From the NCBI GenBank assembly GCA_039707655.1, contig CM077665.1, forward strand, positions 293,264,205-293,328,204: DNA of 64,000 bases, written 5' to 3'. Each line of letters begins with the position of its first letter. Position 1 is the stretch's first letter. The DNA is from Elymus sibiricus. Taxonomy: Eukaryota > Streptophyta > Magnoliopsida > Poales > Poaceae. The notes under the pieces were generated by a model. The model did no database searches. It was not told the DNA's origin and saw only the letters and a list, made by a program, of their open reading frames with translations. A program made the position numbers and the translations under genes. Below, piece after piece: positions 46,291 through 57,654 of this stretch.

Positions 46291-49039
46291 CATCCATCTG
46301 CCAAATTTCATAATCGAAAAAGGCAGCTATTGCTAACATGATTCTGACGGACTTAAGCATCGCTACGGGTGAGAAGGTCTCATCGTAGTCAACTCCTCGA
46401 ACTTGTGAAAAACCCTTTGCCACAAGTCGAGCTTTATAGACGGTGACATTACCGTCTGCGTCTGTCTTCCTCTTAAAGATCCATTTGTTCTGAATGGCCT
46501 TACGCCCTTCAGGTAATACTTCCAAAGTCCATACTTTGTTTTCATACATGGATCCCATCTCGGATTTCATGGCCTCTAACCACTTCTCGGAATCCGGGCC
46601 CATCATCGCTTCTCCATAGCTCGTAGGTTCATCGTTGTCTAACAACATGACCTCTAAGACAGGGTTGCTGTACCACTCAGGAGCAGTACGCGTCCTTGTC
46701 GACCTACGAGGTTCGATAGCAACTTGATCCAAACCTTCATGATCATCATCATTAACTTCCTCTTCAGCTAATGTAGGCTCCACAGAAACAACTTTCTGCG
46801 CTGCGCTACTCTCAGGTTGAAGTAAAGGTTCAACAACCTCATCAAGTTCTATCTTCCTCCCACTCAATTCTTTCGAGAGAAACTCTTTCTCAAGAAATGT
46901 TCCGTTTTTAGCGACAAACACTTTGCCTTCGGATCTGAGGTAGAAGGTATACCCAACTGTCTCTTTTGGGTATCCTATGAATACGCATTTCTCCGCTTTG
47001 GGTTCCAGCTTTTCAGGCTGAAGCTTTTTGACATAAGCATCACATCCCCAAACTTTAAGAAACGACAGCTTTGGCTTCTTGCCAAACCAAAGTTCATATG
47101 GCGTCGTCTCAACGGATTTCGATGGTGCCCTATTTAAAGTGAATGCAGCTGTCTCTAATGCATAACCCCAAAACGATAGTGGCAAATCGGCAAGAGACAT
47201 CATAGATCGCACCATATCCAATAAGGTTCGATTACGACGTTCGGACACACCATTACGCTGTGGTGTTCCATGCGGTGTCAATTGTGAAACAATTCCACAC
47301 TGTCTTAAGTGACTGCCAAACTCATAACTCAGATATTCTCCTCCTCGATCAGATCGTAGGAATTTAATCTTCTTGTTACGATGATTCTCAACTTCACTCT
47401 GAAATTGTTTGAACTTTTCAAATGTTTCAGACTTGTGTTTCATTAAGTAAATATACCCATATCTCCTTAAGTCATCAGTGAAGGTGAGAAAGTAACGATA
47501 ACCACCGCGCGCCTCAATACTCATCGGACCGCACACATCAGTATGTATGATTTCCAATAAGTCACTTGCCCGTTCCATTGTTCCAGAGAACGGCGTTTTA
47601 GTCATCTTGCCCATGAGGCATGGCTCACATGTGTCAAGTGATTCAAAATCAAGTGACTCCAAAAGTCCATCAGCATGGAGCTTCCTCATGCGTTTTACGC
47701 CAATATGACCTAAACGGCAGTGCCACAAGAAAGTGGTATTATCATTATCAATTCTACATCTTTTGGCATCAATGTTATGAACATGTGTATCATTACTATC
47801 GAGATTCAATAAGAATAAACCCCTCACATTGGGTGCATGACCATAAAAGATATTACTCATATAAATAGAACAACCATTATTCTCTGATTTAAATGAGTAA
47901 CCGTCTCGCAATAAACAAGATCCAGATATAATGTTCATGCTTAACGCAGGCACCAAATAACACTTATTTAGGTTCATCACTAATCCCGATGGTAATCGAA
48001 GAGCGAGCGTGCCGACGGCGATCACATCAACCTTGGAACCATTTCCCACGCGCATCGTCACTTCGTCCTTTGCCATCCTCCGTCTATTCCGCAGTTCCTG
48101 TTTTGAGTTGCAAATATGAGCAACCGCACCGGTATCAAATACCCAGGCACTACAACGAGAGTTGGTAAGGTACACATCAATAACATGTATATCATATATA
48201 CCTTGTTTGTTGTTGGCCGCCTTCTTGTCAGCCAAATACTTGGGGCAATTCCGCTTCCAGTGTCCAGTTCCCTTGCAATGAAAACACACAGTTTCTGGTT
48301 TGGGTCCAGCCTTGGGTTTCTTCACGAGAGGAGCAACTGTTTTGCCACTCTTCTTGGAGTTACCCTTCTTACCCTTGCCATTTTTCTTGAAACTAGTGGT
48401 TTTATTGACCATCAACACTTGATGCTCCTTCTGAATTTCAGACTCAGCGGCTTTCAGCATCGCAAACAGCTCGGCGACTGACTTGTTCATCCCGTGCATG
48501 TTATAGTTCAACACGAAGCTCTTGTAGCTAGGTGGCAATGATTGAAGAACTCTGTCAGTGATAGCCTCTGGCGGAAGGGGCATCCCTAACTCAGCCAGAC
48601 GGGTGGAGTACCCAGACATTCTGAGCACGTGATCACTGATAGACTCGTTCTCCTCCATCTTGCAAGCATAGAACTTATCGGAGATCTCATATCTCTCGAT
48701 CCGGGCATTCTTCTGAAAGATAAACTTCAACTCCTGGAACATCTCATATGCTCCATGACGTTCAAAACGTCTTTGAAGTCCCGGTTCTAAGCCATACAAC
48801 ATTGCACATTGAACTATTGAGTAATCATCAGAACGAGCCTGCCAGGCGTTCACAACGTCTAGAGACTCAACTGGAGCGGGTGGATCACCAAGCGGTGCAT
48901 CAAGGACATAAGCCTTCTGGGAAGCCGTAAGGATAATCCTTAGATTACGGGCCCAGTCCACAAAGTTACTTCCATCATCTTTCAACTTAGCTTTCTCTAG
49001 GAACGCATTAAAATTCAGGGGTGCTACTGCGCGAGCCAT
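46291..49039 (-). pseudogene. gag-pol: Angela-2 gag, protease, integrase and start of RT
   Basis: An open frame of over 900 codons from ATG 49039 (the frame itself ends at 46271). Gag UBN2-type region, CCHC knuckle CFHCKGTGHWKRNCP, protease FDTGAVAHICNS, WHCRLGHIGVKRM, integrase with HTDVCGPMS, RSDRGGEYLS and TPQRNGVSERRNRT, then RT start NKWIFKRKTDADGN to QMDVK. Here the integrase segment that is shortened in Angela-1 is complete. The frame is lost at a run of five A in RT, where Angela-1 has four. Gag, protease and integrase should be made correctly, but not RT. Confidence 0.95.
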
Positions 49040-50304
49040 GATCTACAACATAAATACAGCAAAGACAACTTAGACTATTGTTCTAGATAATGAGTTTAGT
49101 TAATCATATTATTTAAAAACTCCCACTCAAATTGACATCCCTCCGGTCATTCGAGTGTAACATGATCCAAATCCACCAACTCAAGTCCGATCATCACGTG
49201 AGTCGAGGTGGTTTCAATGGTGAACATCTTCATGTTGATCATATCTACTATATGACTCATGTTCGACCTTTCGGTCTCTTGTGTTCCGAGGCCATGTCTG
49301 TACATGCTAGGCTCGTCAAGTTTAACCCGAGTGTTCCGCGTGTGCAACATGGCTTGCACCCGTTGTATGTGAACGTGGAGTCTATCACACCCGATCATCA
49401 CGGCGTGTCTCGAAACGACGAACTTTCGCAACGGTGCACACTCGGGGAGAACACAATTTATCTTGAAATTTAAGTGAGGGATCACCTTATAATGCTACCG
49501 TCGTCCTAAGCAAAATAAGATGCATAAAAGGATTAACATCACATGCAAATCATAAGTGACATGATATGGCCATGAACTTGTGCTTTTGATCTCCATCTCC
49601 AAAGCACCGGCATGATCTCCATCGTCACCGGCATGACACCATGATCTCCATCATCTTGATCTCCATCAACGTGTCGCCATAAGGTTGTCGCGCCGACTAT
49701 TGCTTCCACGACTATTGCTAACGTTTAGCGATAAAGTAAAGCATTACATAGCGCTTAATGATTGACACGCAGGTCATACAATAATTAAAGACAACTCTAT
49801 GGCTCCTGCCAGTTGCCGTACTCATCGACATGCAAGTCGTGATATTCTATACAACACATGATCATCTCATACATCACATATATCTCATCATGTAATTGGC
49901 CATATCATATCACATCATACCCTGCAAAAACAAGTTAGACGTCCTCTAATTGTTGTTGCAAATTTTACGTGGCTGCTACGGGTTTGCAAGAACCGTTCTT
50001 ACCTACGCAAAACCACAACGTGGTGTAGTGATTGCTTTTTGATCTTCTAAAAGAACCCTCTTCATTGAAATCGATTCAACTAAAGTGAGAGAGACAGACA
50101 CCCGCTAGCCATCTTTATGCAACGAAGTTACATGTCAGTTGAAGGAACCTGTCTCGCATAAGTGTACGCGTAATGTCGGTCCGGGCCGCTTCATCTCACA
50201 GTACCGCCGAATCAAATATCAACTAGTAACGGCAAGCAATATGTATACACCCACGCACACAACTCGTTTGTGTTCTACTCGAGATCTCATCTACGCATAG
50301 ACCT
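49040..50304 (-). other. 5' leader of Angela-2
   Basis: Equivalent of 23140-24404, with the same GGAGATCA repeats (here on the minus strand near 49590-49665). No coding frame of note. Confidence 0.7.
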
Positions 50305-50318
50305 GGCTCATGATGCCA
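50305..50318 (-). other. Primer binding site of Angela-2
   Basis: The minus strand reads TGGCATCATGAGCC, identical to Angela-1. Confidence 0.75.
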
Positions 50319-50319
50319 C

Positions 50320-52171
50320 TGTTGGGGAACATTGCATGGGAAACAAAAATTTTCCTACGCACACACAAGATCTATCCATGGTGATGAGCATCTACGAGAG
50401 GGAGAGTGAATCTACATACCCTTGTAGATCGCTAAGCGGAAGCGTTTAAGAAACGCGGTTGATGTAGTCGAACGTCTCCGCGATCCAAATTGCAAGTCGT
50501 CCCTCGATCCGATCACGAACTAGCGCCGAACAGACGGCACCTCCGCGTTCAACACACGTACGGCTTGATGACGCCTTCACCTCCTCGATCCAGCGAGCGA
50601 TGGTGAAGTAGTGGTTGAGTTCCAGCAGCACGACGGCGTGGTGATGGTGGTGAGGAACAATCTCTGCAGGGCTTCGCCAAGCGCTACGGAGATTATGACG
50701 GAGGAACTAGAGGGTTAGGGTTGCCGCACACGGCTTGGGGAAATCTTGATGTGTCCCGTGTGCTAGCCCTGCCCCTCTATTTATATGTTGAGTCTTGGGG
50801 TCTAAACTTGGAGTAAAAGCCTCCTCCAGGTTGGTTTTGCCCGCACAAGGTCGGTTTGGCCCACAGGGAAAGAGTCCAACTTGGATCCCTGCCGAACCGT
50901 GCACAGCCGCGCACAAGCGGTAGTACCGCTCACAAGCGGTAGTACCGCTTGGGCGGTAGTACCGCTTCACACAAGCGGTAGTACCGCTTGGGCGGTAGTA
51001 CCGCTTCACAAAACGGTAGTACCGCTTACGCGGCAGCAAAACTACTTTTTGCACTTTCCAATACCTCGTCGGCTTTATCCCTTTGGCCCATATAAAGTGT
51101 TGCTGCACCCGAACAATTCAGTAAACATCCGGAACCCATTCCGGTGAACTCCGGAGCTCTTCCGGAGATCAAAACACTATTATCACATATATCAATCTTT
51201 ACCTCCGGACTATTCCGGAGATCCTCGTCATGTCCGGGATCTTATCCGGGACTCCGAACAACTTTCGGTCACCAACAAAATAACTCAATTATACTAATCT
51301 TCACCAAACGTTAAGTGTGTAGACCCTGCGGGTTCGAGAACTATTTAGACATGACCGAGACACTTCTACGATCAATAACCAATAGCGGGACCTGGATGCC
51401 CATATTGGCTCCTACATATTCTACGAAGATCTTTATCGGTCGAACCTCTATGTCAAGGATTCAGTTAATCCCGTATACTGTTCCCTTTGTTCTTCGGTAT
51501 GTTACTTGCCCGAGATTCGATCGTCGGTATCACTATACCTAGTTCAATCTCGTTACCGGCAAGTCTCTTTACTCGTTCCGTAATACAAGATCTCGTGGCT
51601 AACACTTTAGTCACATTGCTTGCAAGGCTCATCGTGATGTTGTATTACCGAGTGGGCCCTGAGATACCTCTCCGTCACACAGAGTAACAAATCCCAGTCT
51701 TGATCCATGCCAACCCAACAGACACCCTCGGAGATACCTGTAGAGCACCTTTATAGTCACCCAGTTACGTTGCGACGTTTGATACACACAAGGTACTCCT
51801 CCGATGTCAGGGAGTTGCATGATCTCATGGTCATAGGAACAGATACTTGACATGCAGAAAACAATAGCAATAAACTGACACGATCAAATGCTACGTTCTT
51901 AGTTTGGGTCTTGTCCATCACATCATTCTCCTAATGATGTGATCCCGTTATCAAATGACATCTTATGTCAATGGCTAGGAAACCTTAACCATCTTTGATC
52001 AACGAGCTAGTCAACTAGAGGCTTACTAGGGACACAGTGTTGTCTATGTACCCACACATGTATTTGAGTTTCCAATCAATACAATTATAGCATGGATAAT
52101 AAACGATTATCATGAACAAGGAAATATAATAATAACCAATTTATTATTGCCTCTAGGGCATATTTCCAACA
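50320..52171 (-). repeat. 5' LTR of Angela-2
   Basis: 1852 bases, near-identical to 43152-45003. Dyad array near 50915-51026. Target duplication GTCGC follows. Confidence 0.96.
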
Positions 52172-52176
52172 GTCGC

Positions 52177-52702
52177 TGCACCCTGGCATCTTGAGGACGT
52201 TGTAGCCATGGTGGACTACCGCCATGAACTTGGCGAGAGCAGGGTACCCAAGGATGGCATTGTACGGGAGGCCGATGTGAGTGATGTCGAAGTCGATGAG
52301 CCCAGTGCGGTAATTGTCGCGCCTGCCGAAGGTGACTGGCAGACGCACCTGTCCCAGTGGTGTGGTGGAGCCGTCTGTCACTCCTGAGAAGGGCTTTGTC
52401 TGCATGAGCTGGTCATAGGGCACCTGGAGCGTCTCAAAAGTCTCGACAGAGAGAACATTGAGCCCAGCGCCACCGTCGATGAGGGTCTTGGTGACGAGGA
52501 CATTGCTGATAGTGGGTGTGCAGAGCAAAGGAAGTGCGCCTGCGGCAGCCGAGCACTTGAGCTTGTCCTTGGAGTCGAAGGTGATGGCCCACTTTGACCA
52601 CTTGAGGGGACGCGTGGCCTCGAGCTTCGGGAGGGCGGCATTCACCTCACGAGAGAACTGCTTGAATATACGGTGTGAGGCTGGGGCTTGAGCGCCTCCC
52701 AT
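52177..52702 (-). pseudogene. pol: Aspartic protease region of element H, cut by Angela-2
   Basis: An open piece from MGGAQAPASHRIFKQFSREV, through PLKWSKWAITFDSKDKLK, the active-site motif IDGGAGLNVLS, VRLPVTFGRRDNYRTG and LPYNAILGYPALAKFMAVVH, to MPGCS at the insertion point. It continues at 43146 as VITVACDEKD after Angela-2. DGG in place of DTG/DSG and the flap region match element G (19495 and 19250). Over this part no stop is present. Before the Angela-2 insertion the protease may have been sound. Confidence 0.88.
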
Positions 52703-52896
52703 GATGCAGGCGACCGCACGGGGCTCCTAGAAGCCCCCAGCCCCATCGTCCCGCCGGTCGTCTTCAATCCTCCTTGGTGGCGGCGGCAGTGGAGGGAGGC
52801 CGGCCGTATCCCGAGGACGGGCCTCTCGGGGCTCGTCGCGCCAGGGTCCGTCACGAGGCTCACCATGCCAGCGGTCATCGCGAGGCTGGTCACGCC
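52703..52896 (-). pseudogene. gag: Gag tail of element H, cut by element J
   Basis: A short Arg/Asp-rich stretch upstream of the protease with one stop (near 52731). It leads into the J LTR, so the rest of H gag and its 5' LTR lie to the right of J, outside the window. No zinc knuckle is visible. Confidence 0.5.
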
Positions 52897-53734
52897 TGTC
52901 GGCGTTCTGGATACCAGGGTACCCAGACTTGCCTGCCTGCGGCCCAAGGCGTGGCCCACCTCAACAACCAAGTAAGGCCCGGCGCGGCCTCACTAGACAC
53001 AAGGCCCTCGCAAGACCCCGAGCTCACGAGGGAAACAGCGCCAAGACCCGCGGGAAGATAGGCCTCCCCAGGCCCCCCTCCTGAGCGGCGGAGACTTCTA
53101 TGCAACACACAACTTCAGGAGGCCAAGGGTGACGCCAGCCAGGCCAGGCGGGCGCCAGTGCGTCAGAGGGGACAGTTTCCCCTTTGGTGCAAAGGAGGCC
53201 GGGGCGCACGCGAGTTCCCAAAGCGCCCCCAAAGGTTTCCACTTTGGTGCAACAAGACCAAGACCCCAAGCCCCGTAGGATGGACGTCATCACCGAGCCC
53301 ACCACTACATCACCGTCGACCACTTTGCAGGCGAATACCACCTTTTGTCAGGATAGGGTGTACCTCCTGTCCCCCATTGAATTTGGCCATTGTGGGATCC
53401 CTTCCCGCCATTGCGATAAGGGAAGAACACCCGGGCCGCTATAAATAGAGGCTACGCAGCTCGGTAGAGAGGGGCGAAGCGACCACCCCGCAAAGACACC
53501 ACTGTACTAGTTCATCCACCAACCTCCTCGTGAGGCAATCCAACAAAGGCAGGAGTAGGGTTTTACGCTTCGCAGCGGCCCGAACCTGGGTAAACTCTTG
53601 TGTGCCATCGTCTCAGTCGCCATCGAGCGGGGTTATCGTGTTGTGAGCTTGGAAGGGGCGAAGATGTTGGCGAATCTTCGCACACGCCCCTGGGTTCGAA
53701 TTCCTTAGGGTTTTGCGGAGCCCAAAATCCGACA
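52897..53734 (+). repeat. 5' LTR of element J
   Basis: TGTCGGCGTTCTGGATACC... to ...AAAATCCGACA, 838 bases. TATA box TATAAATA at 53440-53447. Clearly related to, but well diverged from, the H LTR. Confidence 0.85.
53440..53447 (+). promoter_or_regulatory. TATA box of the element J LTR
   Basis: GCCGCTATAAATAGAGGC, about 290 bases before the LTR end. Confidence 0.65.
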
Positions 53735-53736
53735 TT

Positions 53737-53754
53737 TGGCGCGCCAGGTAGGGG
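53737..53754 (+). other. Primer binding site of element J
   Basis: TGGCGCGCCAGGTAGGGG, two bases after the LTR, identical to element G. Confidence 0.8.
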
Positions 53755-53805
53755 GCGTGTCGGGATCCTCACTCAAGCTTCGCCTCGCCGCTGCTCGGTG
53801 CTTCC

Positions 53806-54965
53806 ATGGCCAAGGGACGCCGAGCCCGCGCCGAGCGACTGGCTGCCGCGTCACTTGGGCGACGCCACCAGACCTCGGCCTCCCGCACTGCCCTGCTCTT
53901 CCGTCAGAAGGCGTTGACTCCAGCCCGGCCTCGGGCAGGCACCGGGGGCTGTCGCCCTCGCCAACCACGCAACGCGCTCTCACCGCCCTGGCCCTCCCCA
54001 GCGTCCACGTCGCGGCATCATCCCCCCAGGCTCGTCGCGACTCGGCACGCGGGCGAATCGTGCTCCTCATGGCCCGTGAGCCGCGGCCTTTCCGCATTGC
54101 TCGCGGGCGCTACGACAGTTGGATGTGCCACGCGGCCGTGCTCGCCACCACGACCGGTGAGGCCCAGATGCTTTCCTATGGGACGACCCTGGAGGCTCGC
54201 GTCCGTGAAGCCACTCAACCAACCGCCGAGATGTTGAGGACTTGCGGACGCATGGGAGAAGCGCGTCACGATCCGCACACGCCGGGAGTACGGCCCGGTT
54301 CATTTGGCACGCAGGAGTTAGCCCCTGGCGCAAACGGGGGCCAACGGGAGCCGCCAGCCGCTTGGGGTAGGCGCCGCAACACGACTCCCAGCACAGCCGG
54401 CGCATCAGTGGAGGGCGCCCGGCGGCTCGTCTGCACCAACACCCGGGGGCTTGCGCAACTCTACCACAACCATGTTGGCAAGTGCCCGGGACATGATGGG
54501 AGCAGCGCCAACCACCACGACAACAGGAGGAGCATATGCGACCCCGCAAGTAGCTTTCGTTGGGAATGGTACGAACAGCCTCGCGAGGGCGGCTGGCGGG
54601 GCTGGCCTCATGAGGATGCCAGGCACTGGCAACCCCGTGAGGCGTGTCCACTGGTGAGGAGCTACCCTTGGCGAGCGCCTGGGTCCGCGGACCGGGGGTC
54701 GCCTGCCTGGAGACAGAGGGTGGAACACACGCCCATGTCCCCAGGCAGGGCGACACCAGCCTGGAGATGGAGGGTGGAACACACGCCCATGTCCTCAGGC
54801 CAGGTGCTCCCAACGTGTAGACGAAGGGTGGAACACACGCCCATGTCCTCAGGCCGGGTGCCCCCTGTTAGGGGACGGAGGGTGGAACATACGCCCATGT
54901 CCCCTGACAGGGCGACTCCTACCCAGAGACGGAGGGTGGAACACACGCCCATGTCTCCGGGATAG
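53806..54965 (+). pseudogene. gag: Gag-like leader frame of element J
   Basis: A start at 53806 gives MAKGRRARAERLAAASLGRR and 143 codons. The long frame offset from it is open from before 53806 to 54965 and carries IARGRYDSWMCHAAVLAT, MLSYGTTLEARVREATQP and, at the end, five 18-residue repeats (RVEHTPMSPGRATP-like). Possibly one gag split by a frameshift near 54060. I see no capsid or zinc-knuckle motif that would prove it, so the call rests on its place after the primer site. It is very GC-rich, so chance open frames are likely. Confidence 0.45.
54717..54964. repeat. 54-base tandem repeat in element J
   Basis: Five units; TGGAACACACGCCCATGTCC starts at 54721, 54775, 54829, 54883 and 54937, exactly 54 bases apart. 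The period is a multiple of three, so the plus-strand frame (HTPMS) and a minus-strand frame (DMGVCST) both repeat as 18-residue units. A degenerate further unit may lie around 54995. Confidence 0.9.
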
Positions 54966-55019
54966 GTTTCGCTCAACCAGTGGCAAGAGCTCACGTACTC
55001 ACCCATGTCCCCGGGCCCG

Positions 55020-56847
55020 GTTCGGCCTGCCCGGGGACAGGCGGTGGGGTACCTGCGCGGAGCTCCCAGGCACCCCGGCGAGGCACGCTGGGGTACGGCC
55101 TTGGGCGTCCGCCTCGCGCGCGACGGTGGGCCCCTGCGCCGCGCCCCGCCCCGCCCGCGACACAGGGGGCTGCGGCGCCGCTACGACAACGACATCCGTC
55201 CCCGGGCTTCGGAGAGCCCGGGGACCTGCTCCGGAATGGGCCCTCCCTACGAAGGGGAGGGGGGCTCACCCCACGCTTGAGGGCCCGTTCGGGACCCATC
55301 CCACGTCGCCGCATCATGCTTGGGGGCTGGGAGCGGGCTCCATGACAGGGAGGCATGGAGCTCTCAGCGCAACCCCAGGCCCAACCCGTGACACTCTCAC
55401 GTAATAATGAGTGGGCTGTATATGCCCAGAGCCCCCCGAGGACGCGGAGGGGTTCCCTCCCACGCCCAAGTGGAAGCCCCATGCTCCGTGCTGGCGGACA
55501 ACACTGCCCTCCAATGGCTATGCCCACGCAACGTGGATGCCCTATGCTCCGCGCTGGGGGAAGACGAAGGCGAAGACTAGCCTAGGTGCCGGACGCGGCT
55601 GTTGCTTGCTTCTTTTTGTGTTCGTATTGCCACTTTTTGAAATGAAGTTGAAGATTTCGTGACTCTACTTGAAAAGGGGCGGGAACTTTTCTCTCTTCGC
55701 GATTCCTTTTTCTGGCCTTGAAGTCTTTTTTCTATTTGGATTGACACCTTGCCGAGTACAGCCCGCGCACTTTGGCCTCTCCCCAAGGCCTCTCGGAGCA
55801 GCCTGGTAAGGACCTGTCGCCTCAGGGGCACCCATTGCTTAAACGGTCGACTCCTGCTCGGGGGCTCCGGCCGCGGCCCGGCATGGCATCACGGAACCTC
55901 GGGAGGCTCAGGCGCCTCCCGGTGCGGCGGCCCGCGGAAAGGTAAGGAAGTCGCTTGTGCGTCAAGGAGGACTCCTGAGCAACGCGCCTCAGGAGCCTCA
56001 CCGATCACGTAGCTCCGCGCCCCTTGGCCTCATCCTGGTGATCCGGACGCCCCAATGGTGGCCGAGGCCTCGCCCCTTTGGTCTCGTCTGGTGATCCGGA
56101 CACCCCAACGGCGGTCGAGGTCTGCACAGGATCGGGCCCCGCCGACGCAGAGCGCCACTTGAGCGTCAAAGGGGGGTTTCCAGGTAATGCGCCTCGGGAA
56201 CCTCATCGATCGTGCAGCTCCGCGCCCCTGGGTCTAGTCCTGGTGATCCGGACGACCCAATTGTGGCCGAGGCCTCGCCCCTTTGGTCTCATCCCGGTGA
56301 TCCGGACGCCCCAACGGTGGTCGAGTTCTGCTCGGGATCGGGCCCCGTTGACGCAGAGTGCCGAAAGGACTCCCAGACCACCCCACAAGCAAGGAAGAAG
56401 CCCTCCCGGGCGGGATCCTCGTCCTCCCCGGATGTTTCGCCTACCCCGCCCGACGCTCGAGCTCACCACGACCCGATAAGATAAGTACACCCGCCTAATA
56501 AGGGCAGAACTTTCTAAATCAAGTGATAGCCCGAATGCCGGGCAAGAGGCATGAGCGCTAACGCCAAAATATAGGCGCTACGGTCCGCTACCTAACCCCA
56601 TCAGGACTCTTGTGGTTCTAGGAGCAAGGAAGGGCAGCGCTGGCGAAGGAACCGGCCACTCTAGGCGACGTGGCTGGGGGCCTGACCTTGGGGGCGGCAC
56701 GATCCCCCTCAGGAGGGCCCGCCCTGCGAGGGCGCGACCGGATGCCGTTGCCGGTCTTAGCGTGATACCCTCATAGGTCTCTCGAGGGACGCCGGGGAGT
56801 ATCGGCAATAACACAATGCCCCACGAGAGGCGCGGGGTCGCGCCACG
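55020..56847. repeat. 3' repeat-rich region of element J
   Basis: No supported protein. 55480-55560 holds two copies of the GAGCATGG-type unit also found in H. 56030-56360 holds two copies of an about 185-base unit with GGTGATCCGGACGCCCCAA, the reverse complement of the H spacer unit. It ends at the element I insertion, target duplication candidate CCACG (56843-56847). Confidence 0.7.
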
Positions 56848-57367
56848 TGTCGTGGTATTTTCACGGCAGATGTCCTCATAGGACTTGATCTCGAAGCCAT
56901 CGCGTAAGTAGCAGACCGAAGGGGTTAAACGAGGAACACGGGAGGCAAGGTTTACCCAGGTTCGGCCCCTCTCGTGGAGGTAAAAGCCTACTCCTGCTAG
57001 ATGTATTGAAGATCTAGATTACAAGGGTTTTGGAACTTGTCTAGCCCTAGCTCTCGAAAGGTTTCAACGTGATCCCTCAAGCCCCAGGGCTCCCCCTTTA
57101 TATATAGGCGGATGTCCGGGACTTGCATAAGAGTCCGGGTCGGGATAGCGATCCGAGCCCAACTCTCCTTTACTTGTTTCCTAAGTTATACCTCGAGGCA
57201 GTTTGCACATACCGCCTCTCACGGCGGGTCTTGGGCCGGCCCTTCCTTGGGCGGCTCTTCTTCTGGGCCTCTTGAGAACGCTCCGGCCCACCTGGCCCAC
57301 CTTCAATAAAAATCCCCAGAACCCGGCCCTAAACGGGCAGGTCTCACTGAAAGATACTTCCCTGACA
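56848..57367 (-). repeat. 3' LTR of element I
   Basis: 520 bases, TG...CA on both strands (minus start TGTCAGGGAAGTATC). TATA-like CCTATATATAAAGGG on the minus strand near 57097-57111. The boundary is inferred from LTR conventions, as the partner is not in the window. Confidence 0.75.
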
Positions 57368-57379
57368 TTAGCCCTCAGG
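57368..57379 (-). other. Polypurine tract of element I
   Basis: The minus strand reads CCTGAGGGCTAA before the LTR. Confidence 0.65.
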
Positions 57380-57507
57380 TTGACTTGAACTGGTTCTGGA
57401 CAACCTTGTCTTCATACAAACCTGTCTTTGACATTTGGCGAATCTCCGCAGAACCCGCCACTTCTGAATATTTCTTAATTGTTTTTCTTTTAAACCTGTT
57501 CGCCTTA

Positions 57508-57549
57508 TGATGTCACCGAATCTTTAAAACGGATCTTTCCATGACATCA
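57508..57549 (+). promoter_or_regulatory. Inverted pair of bZIP-like sites upstream of the I antisense gene
   Basis: TGATGTCA at 57508-57515 and its exact reverse complement TGACATCA at 57542-57549. TGACATCA differs by one base from the TGACGTCA core bound by plant TGA-type bZIP factors. They lie about 100-140 bases upstream of the TATA box. Confidence 0.45.
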
Positions 57550-57570
57550 TCCATATCTGAAATGAATCGA

Positions 57571-57582
57571 TTTGGCGCGAAA
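57571..57582 (+). promoter_or_regulatory. Canonical E2F-type site upstream of the I antisense gene
   Basis: TTTGGCGCGAAA fits the full palindromic E2F consensus TTTSGCGCSAAA. It is 65 bases upstream of the TATA box, a usual distance for E2F control of S-phase genes in plants. Function is inferred. Confidence 0.55.
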
Positions 57583-57646
57583 ATCGGGGCGTCGGGATAC
57601 TGTAGATCCATAATTTCCGCCCCGACTCTTGAGCATCCCATCCTGT

Positions 57647-57654
57647 TATAAATA
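57647..57654 (+). promoter_or_regulatory. TATA box of the I antisense gene
   Basis: CTGTTATAAATACCCCC on the plus strand, opposite to pol and outside the LTR. Transcription would start near 57680. A leader intron 57823-57894 (CAG|GTACCC to ATGCAG|G) is possible. Confidence 0.6.

Larger units (their letters stand above)
43152..52171 (-). mobile_element. Angela-2: young Copia element of the Angela/BARE-1/WIS group
   Basis: LTRs at 43152-45003 and 50320-52171, both 1852 bases, with the perfect target duplication GTCGC (43147-43151 and 52172-52176). It is inserted in the protease of element H. Its polyprotein is nearly the same as that of Angela-1 but on the minus strand. The LTRs differ at only a few positions by eye. 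Two single-base insertions break pol in the RT region. Confidence 0.97.
36446..52896 (-). mobile_element. Element H: Gypsy retrotransposon with antisense gene, interrupted by Angela-2 and J
   Basis: The left end is a 3' LTR (36446-37327) with a polypurine tract to its right, so the element is on the minus strand. Rightwards come an antisense spliced gene, a repeat-rich spacer, a truncated RT, and a protease that continues across Angela-2 at 52177-52702, then a gag tail ending at 52896, where J (same LTR family, plus strand) is inserted. The 5' LTR and most of gag are not in the window. RNase H and integrase are missing between RT and the spacer. The DGG-type protease and the antisense gene place it with Tat-type elements. 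Confidence 0.8.
52897..56847 (+). mobile_element. Element J: plus-strand Gypsy of the H family, interrupted by element I
   Basis: The 5' LTR at 52897-53734 matches the H LTR in reverse orientation, with a primer site (53737-53754) right after it. A gag-like frame follows, then a repeat-rich 3' region (about 55400-56500) matching the reverse complement of the H spacer. Protease, RT, RNase H and integrase are missing, so J is internally deleted or non-autonomous. Element I starts at 56848, and the J 3' LTR would lie right of the window. J itself sits in H gag; its expected target duplication is ACGCC (52892-52896). Confidence 0.75.

Noticed and set aside
57428..57445. Primer-site relic (ACATTTGGCG) in the element I 3' region
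   Set aside because: Only about nine bases match the G and J primer site, and no LTR precedes it; likely chance.
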